DNA of 64,000 bases from Myxococcales bacterium. GTDB lineage: Bacteria > Myxococcota > Myxococcia > Myxococcales > Myxococcaceae. The notes under the pieces are model-generated. The model ran no database searches and was not told where the DNA came from. It was given only the letters and a program-made list of their open reading frames with translations. Position 1 is the first letter of the stretch, and every line of letters starts with the position of its first letter. Made by a program: the position numbers and the translations under genes. The stretch covers positions 1-64,000 of the forward strand of contig JADLDB010000030.1 in assembly GCA_020846875.1 (NCBI GenBank), written 5' to 3'. Below, in pieces: positions 36,054 to 44,808 of this stretch.

Positions 36054-37406
36054 TCAGCCCATTGCGAGGGCCAACAGCTTCCGCCGATCCCCTTTTCCCC
36101 CTGCGTTTCTCGGCAGCTCCGGTACCCGCACCCACACCTTCGGCACCTTGAAGGCAGCGATCCGCCCGCGCGCCCAGCCGGTGAGCTCGGCGTCCTCACA
36201 AGGTGCGGCGAGCACCACCACTCCCACCGGCTCCTGACCGAAGTGGGGATGGGGCCTCGGCACCACCGCGACGTCGCGGATGAGCGGGTGACGCTTGAGC
36301 AGCGCCTCCACCTCGGCCGGGTAGACGTTCTCGCCGCCGGTGACGATCAGGTCCGTCCGCCGCGACACCACCGTGAGGCGCCCGCGCTCGTCGAGGGAGC
36401 CGAGATCCTTCGTCTTCAGCCACGGCCCCAGGCCGCGCGCCACCGTGGGCCCGTGGACCTCGATCTCTCCGATCGCTCCAGGCGCCACGAGCGCGCCGTC
36501 GTCTCCGACGATCCGCACCTGCACGCCCGAGATCGGCGGCCCGGCCGTCGTCCCATCCGCCTCGCCCCGCCGCTCCGTCGTCACCTGCGAGCACGCCTCC
36601 GTCAGCCCGTACGTCTGCAGCACCGGGAGGTGGAGCTCCCTGGCGCGCCCCAGCAGCTCCGGCGTCATCGGCCCGCCGCCGATCAACACCGCTTCCACGC
36701 CGGAGAAGGGCCGCTGCCCACGCGCGTCGAGCAGCCGCTCCAGGGTGGTGGGCACCAGGCTCGCGTGGGTGATCCCCTCGTCGAACAGCCGGTTCGCGCG
36801 CGCCGCGTCGAAGCCGGGCTCCAGCACCAGCGCCGCGCCGGACCTCGCGCACCGGTACAGCATCGCCAGGCCGCCGACGTGAAACAGCGGCAGCGTGCCC
36901 AGCCAGCGATGCGCCGGCGAGGCGCCGAGGTTCTCCGCCGACGCGTCCGCCGACGAGATGAAGTTCGCGTGGGTGAGCTCGACCAGCGAAGGCGCGCCGG
37001 TGGTGCCGGAGGTGAACAGCGCCGCCGCGGGGAGCGCGGGATCGATCGACGCCAGCGCTGGCTCTCCTTCGCGGGCCGCGCCCTCGAGGGGACTCGAGGT
37101 GAGCTGGTGCAAAGCCAACAACTGCGCGCGCTCGGCGTCGGTCAGCCGCATGTTGAGGGGCACCAGCGCGGCGCCGACGCGTCCTGCAGCGAAGAAGTGC
37201 ACCACCAGGTCCGGGTGGTTCCACGAGGCGACGCCGATCCGAGCTCCGGCCGCAGTCCCCCGGGTCCTCAACGACACGGCGGCGGCTGCGACGCGCTCGT
37301 CCAGCTCGGCCCAGCTCGTCGTGTTCGCGTCCCACACCAGGGCCGGGCCGCGCGGCCACCGCCGGGCCGCCTCTGCCACCGGACAGGGGATCACCCGATG
37401 CCCCAT
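36054..37406 (-). CDS. menE: o-Succinylbenzoate-CoA ligase MenE
   Basis: 450 aa from ATG 37406, overlapping the menC stop by 16 nt; the longer frame into menC is rejected. It activates o-succinylbenzoate with ATP and CoA in menaquinone synthesis. The AMP-binding signature reads ALFTSGTTGAPSLVELTH, with QTYGLTEACSQVTT, the adenylation hinge VVSRRTDLIVTGGENVYPAEVE and the C-terminal catalytic Lys region NAGGKGDRRKL. Context in a men gene run makes MenE far more likely than another acyl-CoA ligase. Confidence 0.9.
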   Translation of the reverse strand: MGHRVIPCPVAEAARRWPRGPALVWDANTTSWAELDERVAAAAVSLRTRGTAAGARIGVASWNHPDLVVHFFAAGRVGAALVPLNMRLTDAERAQLLALHQLTSSPLEGAAREGEPALASIDPALPAAALFTSGTTGAPSLVELTHANFISSADASAENLGASPAHRWLGTLPLFHVGGLAMLYRCARSGAALVLEPGFDAARANRLFDEGITHASLVPTTLERLLDARGQRPFSGVEAVLIGGGPMTPELLGRARELHLPVLQTYGLTEACSQVTTERRGEADGTTAGPPISGVQVRIVGDDGALVAPGAIGEIEVHGPTVARGLGPWLKTKDLGSLDERGRLTVVSRRTDLIVTGGENVYPAEVEALLKRHPLIRDVAVVPRPHPHFGQEPVGVVVLAAPCEDAELTGWARGRIAAFKVPKVWVRVPELPRNAGGKGDRRKLLALAMG

Positions 37407-38434
37407 CCCGGCGTCTGCGGGAGGTGGATGACGCCGTTGACCGGCGTGAAGGCGTCGGGCTCGGCGCCACCGAAGAGCTCCACCGTGGACAGCCCGTGCG
37501 CGAAGCCGTCGTTCCCCGGCAACACCGAGGCGAGGTGCGCCGCCGCCGCGCGCGCCAGCGGTCCGTCCATCAGCGTCGTCGCGTAGGCCCCGACGCCGGC
37601 AGCGTGCGCGGTGCGGGCGATCTGAAGTGAGCGGATGAGCCCTCCCAGCGCCGTGGGCTTGAGCACCACCACGTCCACCGCCGCCGCAGGATCCTTCTCC
37701 AGCATCCGCGTCAGCACCTCGGGGAGGAGCATCGACTCGTCCGCGGCGATCTTGCACGGCACGTAGTGACGGATTCGCCGCAGCCCCTCCACGTCGTCCG
37801 CCGTCACCGGTTGCTCGCACAGCTCGGCGTCGAGCGCCTCCAGGCCGCGCAGCGCCGAGCGGGCCCCGGCTTCAGTCCACCCTCCGTTGGCGTCGAGGCG
37901 AATGCCTACCTTTGGGCCGACCGCGCGCCGCACCGCGAGCAGGCGCTGCGCCTCCACCGACAGGGGGCGCGCAGCCACCTTCACCTTCACCACCGGGTAG
38001 CCGTCCGCTGCCGCCCGCTCGGCCGCCTTCGCCAGCGCCGCGGCATCGTCGCCCTCGATCAGCGCGTTCACCTTGAGCTGCGTCCGCGGCGTGCCGAGCA
38101 GCGCCGCCACCGGCACCTTCTTCCGTCGCGCCAGGTGCTCCAGGAGCGCGCACTCCACCGCGAAGCGCGCCGCCGGCGTGTTGGACAGCGCCTCGGTCGC
38201 CCGGGCGATCTCCTGGAGGCTGTCCGGCATGCGCTCCAGCTCGAAGGCCCTCAGGGCCCGCTCGGTCGCCGGCGCCGGCTCGGTGAAGGACGTCATGGGC
38301 ATGGCCTCGCCCCGCCCGGTGACGCCGTCGGCCTCCAACACCACCCGCCACCCGGTGCGCACGTCCATCGGGCCATGCGCCGTCTGGATGGGGCGCGTCA
38401 CCTCCAGCCGCACCGGCGCCATCACCAGCTTCAT
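37391..38434 (-). CDS. menC: o-Succinylbenzoate synthase MenC
   Basis: 347 aa. An enolase-superfamily dehydratase forming o-succinylbenzoate from SHCHC. The KxK catalytic lysine pair is in PVVKVKVAA, the metal ligands are in RLDANGGW, LCEQPV and IAADES, and the second catalytic Lys is in VVLKPTALGG. Its ATG overlaps the menA stop by 4 nt (ATGA). A muconate cycloisomerase or dipeptide epimerase would share these residues; the men context decides. Confidence 0.88.
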   Translation of the reverse strand: MKLVMAPVRLEVTRPIQTAHGPMDVRTGWRVVLEADGVTGRGEAMPMTSFTEPAPATERALRAFELERMPDSLQEIARATEALSNTPAARFAVECALLEHLARRKKVPVAALLGTPRTQLKVNALIEGDDAAALAKAAERAAADGYPVVKVKVAARPLSVEAQRLLAVRRAVGPKVGIRLDANGGWTEAGARSALRGLEALDAELCEQPVTADDVEGLRRIRHYVPCKIAADESMLLPEVLTRMLEKDPAAAVDVVVLKPTALGGLIRSLQIARTAHAAGVGAYATTLMDGPLARAAAAHLASVLPGNDGFAHGLSTVELFGGAEPDAFTPVNGVIHLPQTPGWGIG

Positions 38435-39330
38435 CGCGACAACCCCACAGCGAAGAGGAGCCCGAAGACGAGCTGCAGCCGCGCCGTCCCTGCCAGCGCC
38501 TGGTTCAGCAGGGCGCCTTCTGCGCGGAAGACGAGCCGCCCCGGAGCCACCGCCAGGGGGGTGGACGCCAGCGGCAACAGCACCCACGCGCCGGCCAGCC
38601 CCGCTGCGAACAGGCCCACCGGCACCAGCGAGGAAGCCACCACGCAGCCCAGCCACTCGGCGCGCCCGAAGGCCCGGCCCAGGCGCACCACCAGCGTGCG
38701 CTTGCCCGCGGCCGCGTCCGTCTTCTCGTCCCTCGTGTTGTTCACCGCCAGCAGCGCCACGCCGAGGAGGCCAACCGGAAGCGACGCCCACAGCGCCAGC
38801 GGGCTCAGCGCGTGCGCTTGCACGAAGTACGTCCCGCCCACCGCCACCAAGCCGAAGAAGGCGAGCACGAAGAGATCGCCCAGCCCGTGGTACGCGAGGG
38901 GGAACGGGCCGGCTGTGTACGCCAGCCCCGCGGCGATCGACGCTAGCCCCAGCACCAGGATCGCCGGGCCGCCGACGCTGACCAGGTACAGCCCGACGAG
39001 GAGCGCCGCGCCGAAGCACCCCAGCCCAGCGGCCAGGACCGCGCCCGGGGCCAGCCACCCCTGCTGCGTCGCCCTCGGAGGGCCCAGGCGATCGGCCGTG
39101 TCCGCTCCGCGCTTGAAGTCGTAGTAGTCGTTGGCGAGGTTGGTGCCGATCTGCAGGAGCAGCGCCCCGGCCAGCGCCGCGAGAGCCACCAGCGGTTGGA
39201 AGTGACCGTCGCGCAGGGCCACCGCCGATCCGACGGCCACCGGCACCACGCCTGCCACCAGCGTCCTGGGGCGAACCGCCAGAAACCAGGCGGCCAGGCC
39301 CGAGGGGCGCTGCGCGATCGCCGTGCTCAC
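38431..39330 (-). CDS. menA: 1,4-Dihydroxy-2-naphthoate polyprenyltransferase MenA
   Basis: 299 aa from GTG 39330, overlapping the menH stop as GTGA. A UbiA-family membrane enzyme with about eight helices that attaches the prenyl chain to DHNA. The first Asp-rich motif is NDYYDFKRGADTADRLGP and the second is DEKTDAAAGKRTL, which bind the prenyl diphosphate through Mg2+. It is the membrane step of the menaquinone path. Confidence 0.92.
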   Translation of the reverse strand: MSTAIAQRPSGLAAWFLAVRPRTLVAGVVPVAVGSAVALRDGHFQPLVALAALAGALLLQIGTNLANDYYDFKRGADTADRLGPPRATQQGWLAPGAVLAAGLGCFGAALLVGLYLVSVGGPAILVLGLASIAAGLAYTAGPFPLAYHGLGDLFVLAFFGLVAVGGTYFVQAHALSPLALWASLPVGLLGVALLAVNNTRDEKTDAAAGKRTLVVRLGRAFGRAEWLGCVVASSLVPVGLFAAGLAGAWVLLPLASTPLAVAPGRLVFRAEGALLNQALAGTARLQLVFGLLFAVGLSR

Positions 39331-40187
39331 GCGCGCACCTCCGCCGCGTGCTCGTCCCCGCGGACCGGGCCGACCTCTACCTCCGGCACCTCGGCGGCCT
39401 CCTCGCGCCACGGCGTCGACAGGAACCGTCGCGCCTCGTCCGCCCAGGCGCGGGGGCACTCGAGGTGCGGCGCGTGTCCGACTCTGGGGAAGCAGACGCG
39501 CCAGCTCACCGGAAGCTGGGCCGCCATCTGGCAGGCGAGGCGGGTGTACTTCTCGTCGCAAGCGCCGCTGAACAGCAGCGTGGGGACGTAGAGGGTCGGC
39601 AGGGCGGGCCAGAGATCCGGTTGGATCCCCTGCCCCAGGCAGCGCAGCGCCCCCGCCAGCCCGTCCGCGCGGTGCGCCGTCCTCCGCTGCCGCAGCGCCT
39701 CGCGATCTGCCTCGCTCAAGCACCTCAGCCCGGCGAAGAGGGGCAGGGCCTCCCAGCGGGCCACGAAGGCGGCCACGCCCCGGGTGGTGATCAACTCCGC
39801 GAGGCGCTCGTCCGCCTCCCGTCGCTGCGAGCGCGCGCGCCGCTGGCGCAATCCGGACGAACCGCTCTCCAGCACCAGGCGGCTCACCTGCCGGGGCCGT
39901 CGCACCGCGAGCGCCAACGCCAGCCGCGCTCCTTGCGAGTAGCCGATCACCGCCGAGGGCCGATCGAGGAGCTCCGCGAGCGCGTCGATGGTCTGCGCGA
40001 AGCCGTCCGCGCCAGAGCCCGAGGGCAGCGGCGCCTCTCCATGGCCCGGCAGCTCCACGCAGGTCGCGGTGAGGACGTCGCCCAGCAGCGGCTCGAGGTG
40101 CCGGAAGCTTTCCCGGCCGCCGGTGAAGCCGTGGAGGAAGAGCGCCGGCAGCGGGCCCTGCCCCCAGCGGATCACCGGCAGCTTCAC
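39327..40187 (-). CDS. menH: SHCHC synthase MenH (alpha/beta hydrolase)
   Basis: 286 aa from GTG 40187, overlapping the menD stop as GTGA. It eliminates pyruvate from the MenD product SEPHCHC. The nucleophile elbow is GYSQGARLAL, the oxyanion region LFLHGFTGGRESF is near the N-terminus, and the catalytic His is in VGHAPHLE. The C-terminal ~25 residues are acidic and longer than in E. coli MenH. Position between menD and menA supports the call over a generic hydrolase. Confidence 0.87.
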   Translation of the reverse strand: MKLPVIRWGQGPLPALFLHGFTGGRESFRHLEPLLGDVLTATCVELPGHGEAPLPSGSGADGFAQTIDALAELLDRPSAVIGYSQGARLALALAVRRPRQVSRLVLESGSSGLRQRRARSQRREADERLAELITTRGVAAFVARWEALPLFAGLRCLSEADREALRQRRTAHRADGLAGALRCLGQGIQPDLWPALPTLYVPTLLFSGACDEKYTRLACQMAAQLPVSWRVCFPRVGHAPHLECPRAWADEARRFLSTPWREEAAEVPEVEVGPVRGDEHAAEVRA

Positions 40188-41851
40188 AGGGCCTCCGCCA
40201 GCGCCCCGAAGAGCGCGCGGTGATCCATGACGTTGGCTTTGCGCTGGGTCCGCACCTCGACGAGGTGCAGGCCGCCTTCGAGCCCGGCGATCACCGCGGC
40301 CCTCAGCTCGCCGGGCTCGGTGGGCCGGTGCAACGTGGCTCCGCCCAGGGCCGCGACCGCGGAGAGATCCACCCCGTGGGGCGTCGCGAAGAGGCCCTCG
40401 AAGTGCGGGGTGTGCTCGGCGACGGGCAGGAAGTGAAAGATGCCTCCTCCGTCGTTGTTGACGATCACCGCGGTGAGCGAGAGGCCGAGCCGCCGGGCGC
40501 TCACCCACGCGGAGAGATCGTGCAGGAGCGCTACGTCTCCCAGCAGGGCCACCGTGGGTCGCTTCGCCGCGGCGATCCCCAACGCCGTCGAGGCGATCCC
40601 GTCGATCCCGTTCACGCCCCGGTTGGCGAACACGCGCAGCCCCGCGGCCCCGGTGGGCGCGAAGGCGTCGACGTCGCGAATGGGCATGGAGCTGGAGACC
40701 AGCAGCGACGCGCCCGGCGGCAGTGTGGAGACCACCTCGCGGGCCACCAGGGGCTCGCTCAGCGCACCGGAAGAAGACAGCCACTTCGCGCGCACCTTCC
40801 GCTCCGACTCGAGCCACCACCGGCGCCACGCCGCGGGCGCCTTCGAGCGCTCCAGCGCCTCGCAGGCGAGGAGCGCCTCCCCTCCGAGGATCTCCGCCGC
40901 CCGGTGCAGGGGATCGATGATCCGCTCGTCCTCGGCGAAGACAAAGGTGGGGGCGCCGCTCACGTCCAGCCAGGCCTGCAACCCCTTCGCCGTCAGCGGG
41001 CCTCCGAAGCGCAGCACCACGTCGGGCCTCGCCTCGCTGGCAAAGGAGGGCACGCGCAGGAGGGCGTCATACATCCCCACCGCGCCCGCGAAGCCGAAGC
41101 GCGCGTTGGAGGCCGCCTCCGCCAGCACGGGGAAGTGGAGCAGCGCGCCCAGCCGGTGAACGGCCTCGGCGAAGCCATCGTCGCGCTCCCTCGGCCCGAC
41201 GACGATCACCCCCCGCTCCGCGCGCGAGATCGCCTCGGCCACGCGGGAGAGTTCCGGGCGACGCGACGCGGAAGAGAAGCGCGCCACCGGTGGATCGATC
41301 ACCGGCCCCGGCGCCTCCCCAGCGAGCGGCTCGTCGAACGGCACGTTGAGGTGCACCGGCCCCCGCGCATCCATCGCCCGGAAGACGGCCCGCGCCGACA
41401 CCGCCGCCAGGTGCGCCAGCGCCTCCTGGCGCACCGATGGATCCGAACAGTCCACCTCGTCCACCACGAAGCGGCCGAACAACCCGCGCTGCTCCGCCGT
41501 CTGCGGCGCGCCGAAGCCGAGCAGCGCCCAGGGGCGATCCGCCGTCAGCACCACCAGCGGGCTGGCGCCCAGCCGCGCCTCCATCACCGCGGGCAGGAAG
41601 TGCGCCCCCGCCGTCCCCGAGGTGCACACCACCGCGGCGGGCCCTCCGGTGGCCTTCGACAGGCCCAGCGCGAAGAAGGCCGCGCTCCGCTCGTCGTGCA
41701 CCGAGAAGACGCTCACCTCGGGGCGGTCGGCGAAGGCGAGCGCCAGCGGCGTGGAGCGGCTGCCCGGGGCGATCACCACCCGGCGAACGCCGCTGCCTAC
41801 CAGCGCGCCCACCAGTGTGGCGGCCCACCGTTGGTTGACGGTCTCAGGCAC
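40184..41851 (-). CDS. menD: SEPHCHC synthase MenD
   Basis: 555 aa from GTG 41851, which has GGAGGAG about 10 nt upstream and overlaps menF by 8 nt. A thiamine-diphosphate enzyme joining isochorismate and 2-oxoglutarate. The N-terminal substrate region reads VVIAPGSRSTPLALAF, with VCTSGTAGAHFLPAVMEA and LTADRPWALLGFGAPQTAEQ, and the ThDP-binding part contains ANRGVNGIDGIASTALG and VALLGDVALLHDL. All are MenD hallmarks. Confidence 0.94.
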   Translation of the reverse strand: MPETVNQRWAATLVGALVGSGVRRVVIAPGSRSTPLALAFADRPEVSVFSVHDERSAAFFALGLSKATGGPAAVVCTSGTAGAHFLPAVMEARLGASPLVVLTADRPWALLGFGAPQTAEQRGLFGRFVVDEVDCSDPSVRQEALAHLAAVSARAVFRAMDARGPVHLNVPFDEPLAGEAPGPVIDPPVARFSSASRRPELSRVAEAISRAERGVIVVGPRERDDGFAEAVHRLGALLHFPVLAEAASNARFGFAGAVGMYDALLRVPSFASEARPDVVLRFGGPLTAKGLQAWLDVSGAPTFVFAEDERIIDPLHRAAEILGGEALLACEALERSKAPAAWRRWWLESERKVRAKWLSSSGALSEPLVAREVVSTLPPGASLLVSSSMPIRDVDAFAPTGAAGLRVFANRGVNGIDGIASTALGIAAAKRPTVALLGDVALLHDLSAWVSARRLGLSLTAVIVNNDGGGIFHFLPVAEHTPHFEGLFATPHGVDLSAVAALGGATLHRPTEPGELRAAVIAGLEGGLHLVEVRTQRKANVMDHRALFGALAEAL

Positions 41852-43112
41852 GGGGACGCTCTCCTCCGCGTGACTCGAGCGCGGGGCCGGGCGGCACGCC
41901 GTCCTCGTGAACTCCCAGCGCCGGCAGCAACGCACGCGCCTTGCGCTCCGTCTCCAGCCACTCGTCTTCCCCCCGGCTCCCCTCCACGATCCCCGCGCCC
42001 ACGAAGACCTGCGCCCTCGTGCCAGCCAGCAGGGCCGAGCGCAGCGCCACCGCCAGGGTGACACCGCCTTCCCCCATCGCGCCCACCGCTCCGGCGTACC
42101 AGCCGCGGGAGAACCCCTCCCGGCCCTTCAGGAAGGCCAGCGCCGGCTCGCGGGGCAGCCCAGCCACCGCCGGCGTGGGGTGCAGCGCCCGCGCCACCTC
42201 CAGCGGCGTGACGCCCGGCTTGAGCTGCGCGCGGAACGGCGTGTGGAGATGATCCACGTTCGCCAGCACCTTCACCGAGGGGCTGGCGGGCCGCTCCACC
42301 AGCGTCGAGAAGGGCGCGAGGATCCGGGCGATCTCGTCCGCCACCGCCGCGTGCTCCCGCCGCTCCTTCTCGCTGCGCAGGAGCGTGCCGCCCTGCCCGC
42401 CGGCCGCCGTCCCCGCCAGCGCGTCGACGTGAAGGACGCCGTCCCGCGCCTCACACAGCACCTCCGGGGAAGCGCCGACGAAGGCCCGCCCATCGTCTCC
42501 GCGCACCAGGAAGGACCAGCACTGCTTGTGGCGGGCCTCCAGCGCCTTGAGGATCGCCCGCTCCGGGAACGGCTCGGGCGACTCCACGTCGATCACCCGC
42601 GCGCACACCACCTTCTCGAAGCGACCCGCGTCGATCGCCGACAGCGCTCCGTCCACCAGCTTGCGCCACGCCGCCTGGCTGCCGTCGAGGCGCCTTCCCT
42701 GCACGCCGGTGGTGTGGGGATCGAGTTCCTCCACCGCGTCCAGCCGCCGCTCCAGCGCTTGCGCCCCGACACCCTCGGGCCCGAAGGAAGCGAGCCACGG
42801 CGCTCGGCCATCCCACCAGGCCAGCACCTCCGGCAACACCCAGCGCTCCGCAGGAAAGCCAGCCCAGGGGCGCGCCGCGTCGAAGGCCCAACCGCCAAAC
42901 CACGGGCCCGGGGGCGGCCTCTGCGGGGCCTCGGACACCCAGCGGACTCTGCCGCCGCCCACTCCCGCCACCCCCAGCCCCGCGCTGTGCAACCCCCTGG
43001 AAGGGTTGGCCCACGCCACCGACAAGGCCTGAGGCCCCAGCCGCAGCAGCGCCCCCAGGCGCCCCGGCCGGCAGACCGCTTCGTACACGGCGCTGGCGGG
43101 GGGCTGTTCCAT
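41844..43112 (-). CDS. menF: Isochorismate synthase MenF
   Basis: 422 aa. It converts chorismate to isochorismate, the first committed step to menaquinone. The chorismate-binding domain has FEKVVCARVI, FVGASPEVLCEARDG, DALAGTAAGG, and the C-terminal YAGAVGAMGEGG and VFVGAGIVEGSRGEDEWLETE signature with Mg-binding glutamates. It is first in the minus-strand men run and diverges from the DAHP synthase gene. An EntC-type enzyme would look alike; the neighbours decide. Confidence 0.92.
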   Translation of the reverse strand: MEQPPASAVYEAVCRPGRLGALLRLGPQALSVAWANPSRGLHSAGLGVAGVGGGRVRWVSEAPQRPPPGPWFGGWAFDAARPWAGFPAERWVLPEVLAWWDGRAPWLASFGPEGVGAQALERRLDAVEELDPHTTGVQGRRLDGSQAAWRKLVDGALSAIDAGRFEKVVCARVIDVESPEPFPERAILKALEARHKQCWSFLVRGDDGRAFVGASPEVLCEARDGVLHVDALAGTAAGGQGGTLLRSEKERREHAAVADEIARILAPFSTLVERPASPSVKVLANVDHLHTPFRAQLKPGVTPLEVARALHPTPAVAGLPREPALAFLKGREGFSRGWYAGAVGAMGEGGVTLAVALRSALLAGTRAQVFVGAGIVEGSRGEDEWLETERKARALLPALGVHEDGVPPGPALESRGGERPRA

Positions 43113-43142
43113 GGAACGGTTGTCTTCTAAGCCAACCCCGCT

Positions 43143-43196
43143 ATAGATGCATCACCGAGTTCAAAACAGCTTGAACTCAGTGAACAGGAGAGCTTC
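43143..43196 (+). promoter_or_regulatory. Promoter and palindromic operator of the DAHP synthase-ubiE pair
   Basis: TATAGA at 43143-43148, with TTGTCT 16 nt upstream, fits a sigma-70-type promoter reading toward the DAHP synthase gene. Directly after the expected start point lies GAGTTCAA-AACAGC-TTGAACTC (43157-43178), a perfect inverted repeat with 8-bp arms, ideally placed for a repressor. An AGGAG ribosome site at 43186-43190 precedes the ATG. The site also lies in the leader side of the divergent men operon. Confidence 0.5.
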
Positions 43197-44060
43197 ATGG
43201 CGGGCAGCGGACCCACCCGGGTGATGCGCGACGGGGCGACGACGACGCGGGTGCACCTGGGGCACGGCCTCGAGGTGGGCGGCGGGGGCTTCGTGGTGGT
43301 GGCCGGCCCGTGCGCGCTGGAGAACGCGGAGCAGGTGGAGAAGACGGTGGCGGCGGTGGCGCAGGCCGGCGCCCACGCGCTGCGCGGCGGCGCCTTCAAG
43401 CCCCGCACCTCGCCCTACGCGTTTCAGGGCCTGGGCGAGCCGGGCCTCAAGCTGCTGGCCGAGCAGGGACGGAAGCTGCGGCGCCCGGTGGTGTCGGAGG
43501 TGCTGGACGCCTCGCAGCTGCCGTTGATGGTGGACTACGTGGACGTGCTGCAGATCGGCGCGCGCAACATGCAGAACTTCACCCTCCTGCGGGCGGCGGC
43601 CAAGTCGGGCCGGCCGGTGCTGCTCAAGCGCGGCTTCGGCGCGACCCTGGACGAGTGGCTCCTGGCGGCGGAGTACCTCCTCGACGGCGGCAACGAGGCG
43701 GTGGTGCTGTGCGAGCGTGGGATTCGCAGCTTCGACACCACCCTGCGCAGCACGCTCGATCTCGCGGGCATGGCCTGGATGAAGGAGAAGTGCCGGCTGC
43801 CGGTGCTGGTCGATCCCTCGCACTCCACGGGCACGCAGTCGCTGGTGACGCCCATGTCCCTGGCGGCGGCGGCGGCCGGCGCGGACGGGCTGCTGGTGGA
43901 GGTGCACGTCAACCCCGCCGAGGCGCTCTGCGACGGACGCCAGGCGCTCACCCCTCCCCTCTTCGACGGCCTGATGCGGGCGCTCCCTCCCGTCCTGTCC
44001 GCCACCGGTCGCTCGCTGGCCCGCGCCGAGGCGCTCCACGCGGTGGGAGGCACCCGGTGA
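43197..44060 (+). CDS. 3-Deoxy-7-phosphoheptulonate (DAHP) synthase, type I-beta
   Basis: 287 aa. It condenses phosphoenolpyruvate and erythrose 4-phosphate, the entry step to chorismate. VVAGPCALENAEQVE, LRGGAFKPRTSPYAFQGLG, DVLQIGARNMQNF, LLKRGFGAT, CERGIRSFDT and PVLVDPSHSTG are the conserved blocks. It lacks the N-terminal ferredoxin-like and C-terminal chorismate mutase domains that give feedback control in some relatives. Beside the men genes it would supply chorismate for menaquinone. Confidence 0.92.
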   Translation: MAGSGPTRVMRDGATTTRVHLGHGLEVGGGGFVVVAGPCALENAEQVEKTVAAVAQAGAHALRGGAFKPRTSPYAFQGLGEPGLKLLAEQGRKLRRPVVSEVLDASQLPLMVDYVDVLQIGARNMQNFTLLRAAAKSGRPVLLKRGFGATLDEWLLAAEYLLDGGNEAVVLCERGIRSFDTTLRSTLDLAGMAWMKEKCRLPVLVDPSHSTGTQSLVTPMSLAAAAAGADGLLVEVHVNPAEALCDGRQALTPPLFDGLMRALPPVLSATGRSLARAEALHAVGGTR

Positions 44061-44746
44061 GCCAGCACGTCCACCAGATGTTCTCGCAAATCGCCCCGCG
44101 CTACGACGCGACCAACGACGTGCTGTCGCTGGGCGTGCACCGGCTGTGGCGGCGCGAGGCGGTCAAGCGCTCGAAGGCGAAGCAGGGCGATCACGTGCTG
44201 GACTGCGCCACCGGCACCGGAGATCTCGCGCTGGCCTTCAAGCGCGCGGTGGGCAGCGAGGGCCGCGTGGTGGGCACGGACTTCAACGCAGACATGCTGG
44301 CCCGCGCCCCGGCCAAGGCGGCGGAGGTCGGGCTCGAGGTCAGCTTCGAGGTCGCCGACGTGATGAAGCTGCCGTACGAGGACTGCTGCTTCGACGTGGC
44401 GTCGATCTCCTTCGGGATCCGCAACGTGGACGAGCCGAAGCGGGGCGTGTCCGAGCTGGCGCGCGTGGTGAGATCCCGCGGCCGGGTGGTGGTGCTGGAG
44501 TTCGGCCAGCCCCGGGGCGTCTTCGGCGCGGCCTACCGCCCGTACGCGCGCTTCGTGATGCCGCGGATCGGCCAACTGCTCACCGGCAGCCGGGAGGCGT
44601 ACGAGTACCTGCCGTCGACCGCCGCCGCCTTCCCTTCGGGCGAGCAGTTCGTCGAGCTGATGCGGTCGACCGATCGCTTCGCCGAAGTGGAGGCCCACCC
44701 GCTGCTGAGCGGCCTGGCGTGGATCTACGTGGGCACGGTGCGCTGA
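44057..44746 (+). CDS. ubiE: Demethylmenaquinone methyltransferase UbiE/MenG
   Basis: 229 aa from GTG 44057, overlapping the DAHP synthase stop as GTGA. The last step of menaquinone synthesis, a SAM-dependent C-methylation. VHQMFSQIAPRYDATNDVLSLG, VLDCATGTGDLALAF (SAM motif I), FDVASISFGIRNV and the C-terminal YEYLPSTAAAFPSGEQF are UbiE hallmarks. It completes, on the opposite strand, the path encoded by the divergent men genes. Confidence 0.94.
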   Translation: MSQHVHQMFSQIAPRYDATNDVLSLGVHRLWRREAVKRSKAKQGDHVLDCATGTGDLALAFKRAVGSEGRVVGTDFNADMLARAPAKAAEVGLEVSFEVADVMKLPYEDCCFDVASISFGIRNVDEPKRGVSELARVVRSRGRVVVLEFGQPRGVFGAAYRPYARFVMPRIGQLLTGSREAYEYLPSTAAAFPSGEQFVELMRSTDRFAEVEAHPLLSGLAWIYVGTVR

Positions 44747-44808
44747 TCGCCGCACCGAGCCGACCTCCTGCTGGCCGAATACTTGGCCGGAGGCACCGGG
44801 CTGAGAAC

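Noticed and set aside
44757-44795. Hairpin CCTCC...GGAGG upstream of the MscS gene
   Set aside because: The stem is short and interrupted, with no T-tract, and could arise by chance at this GC content.
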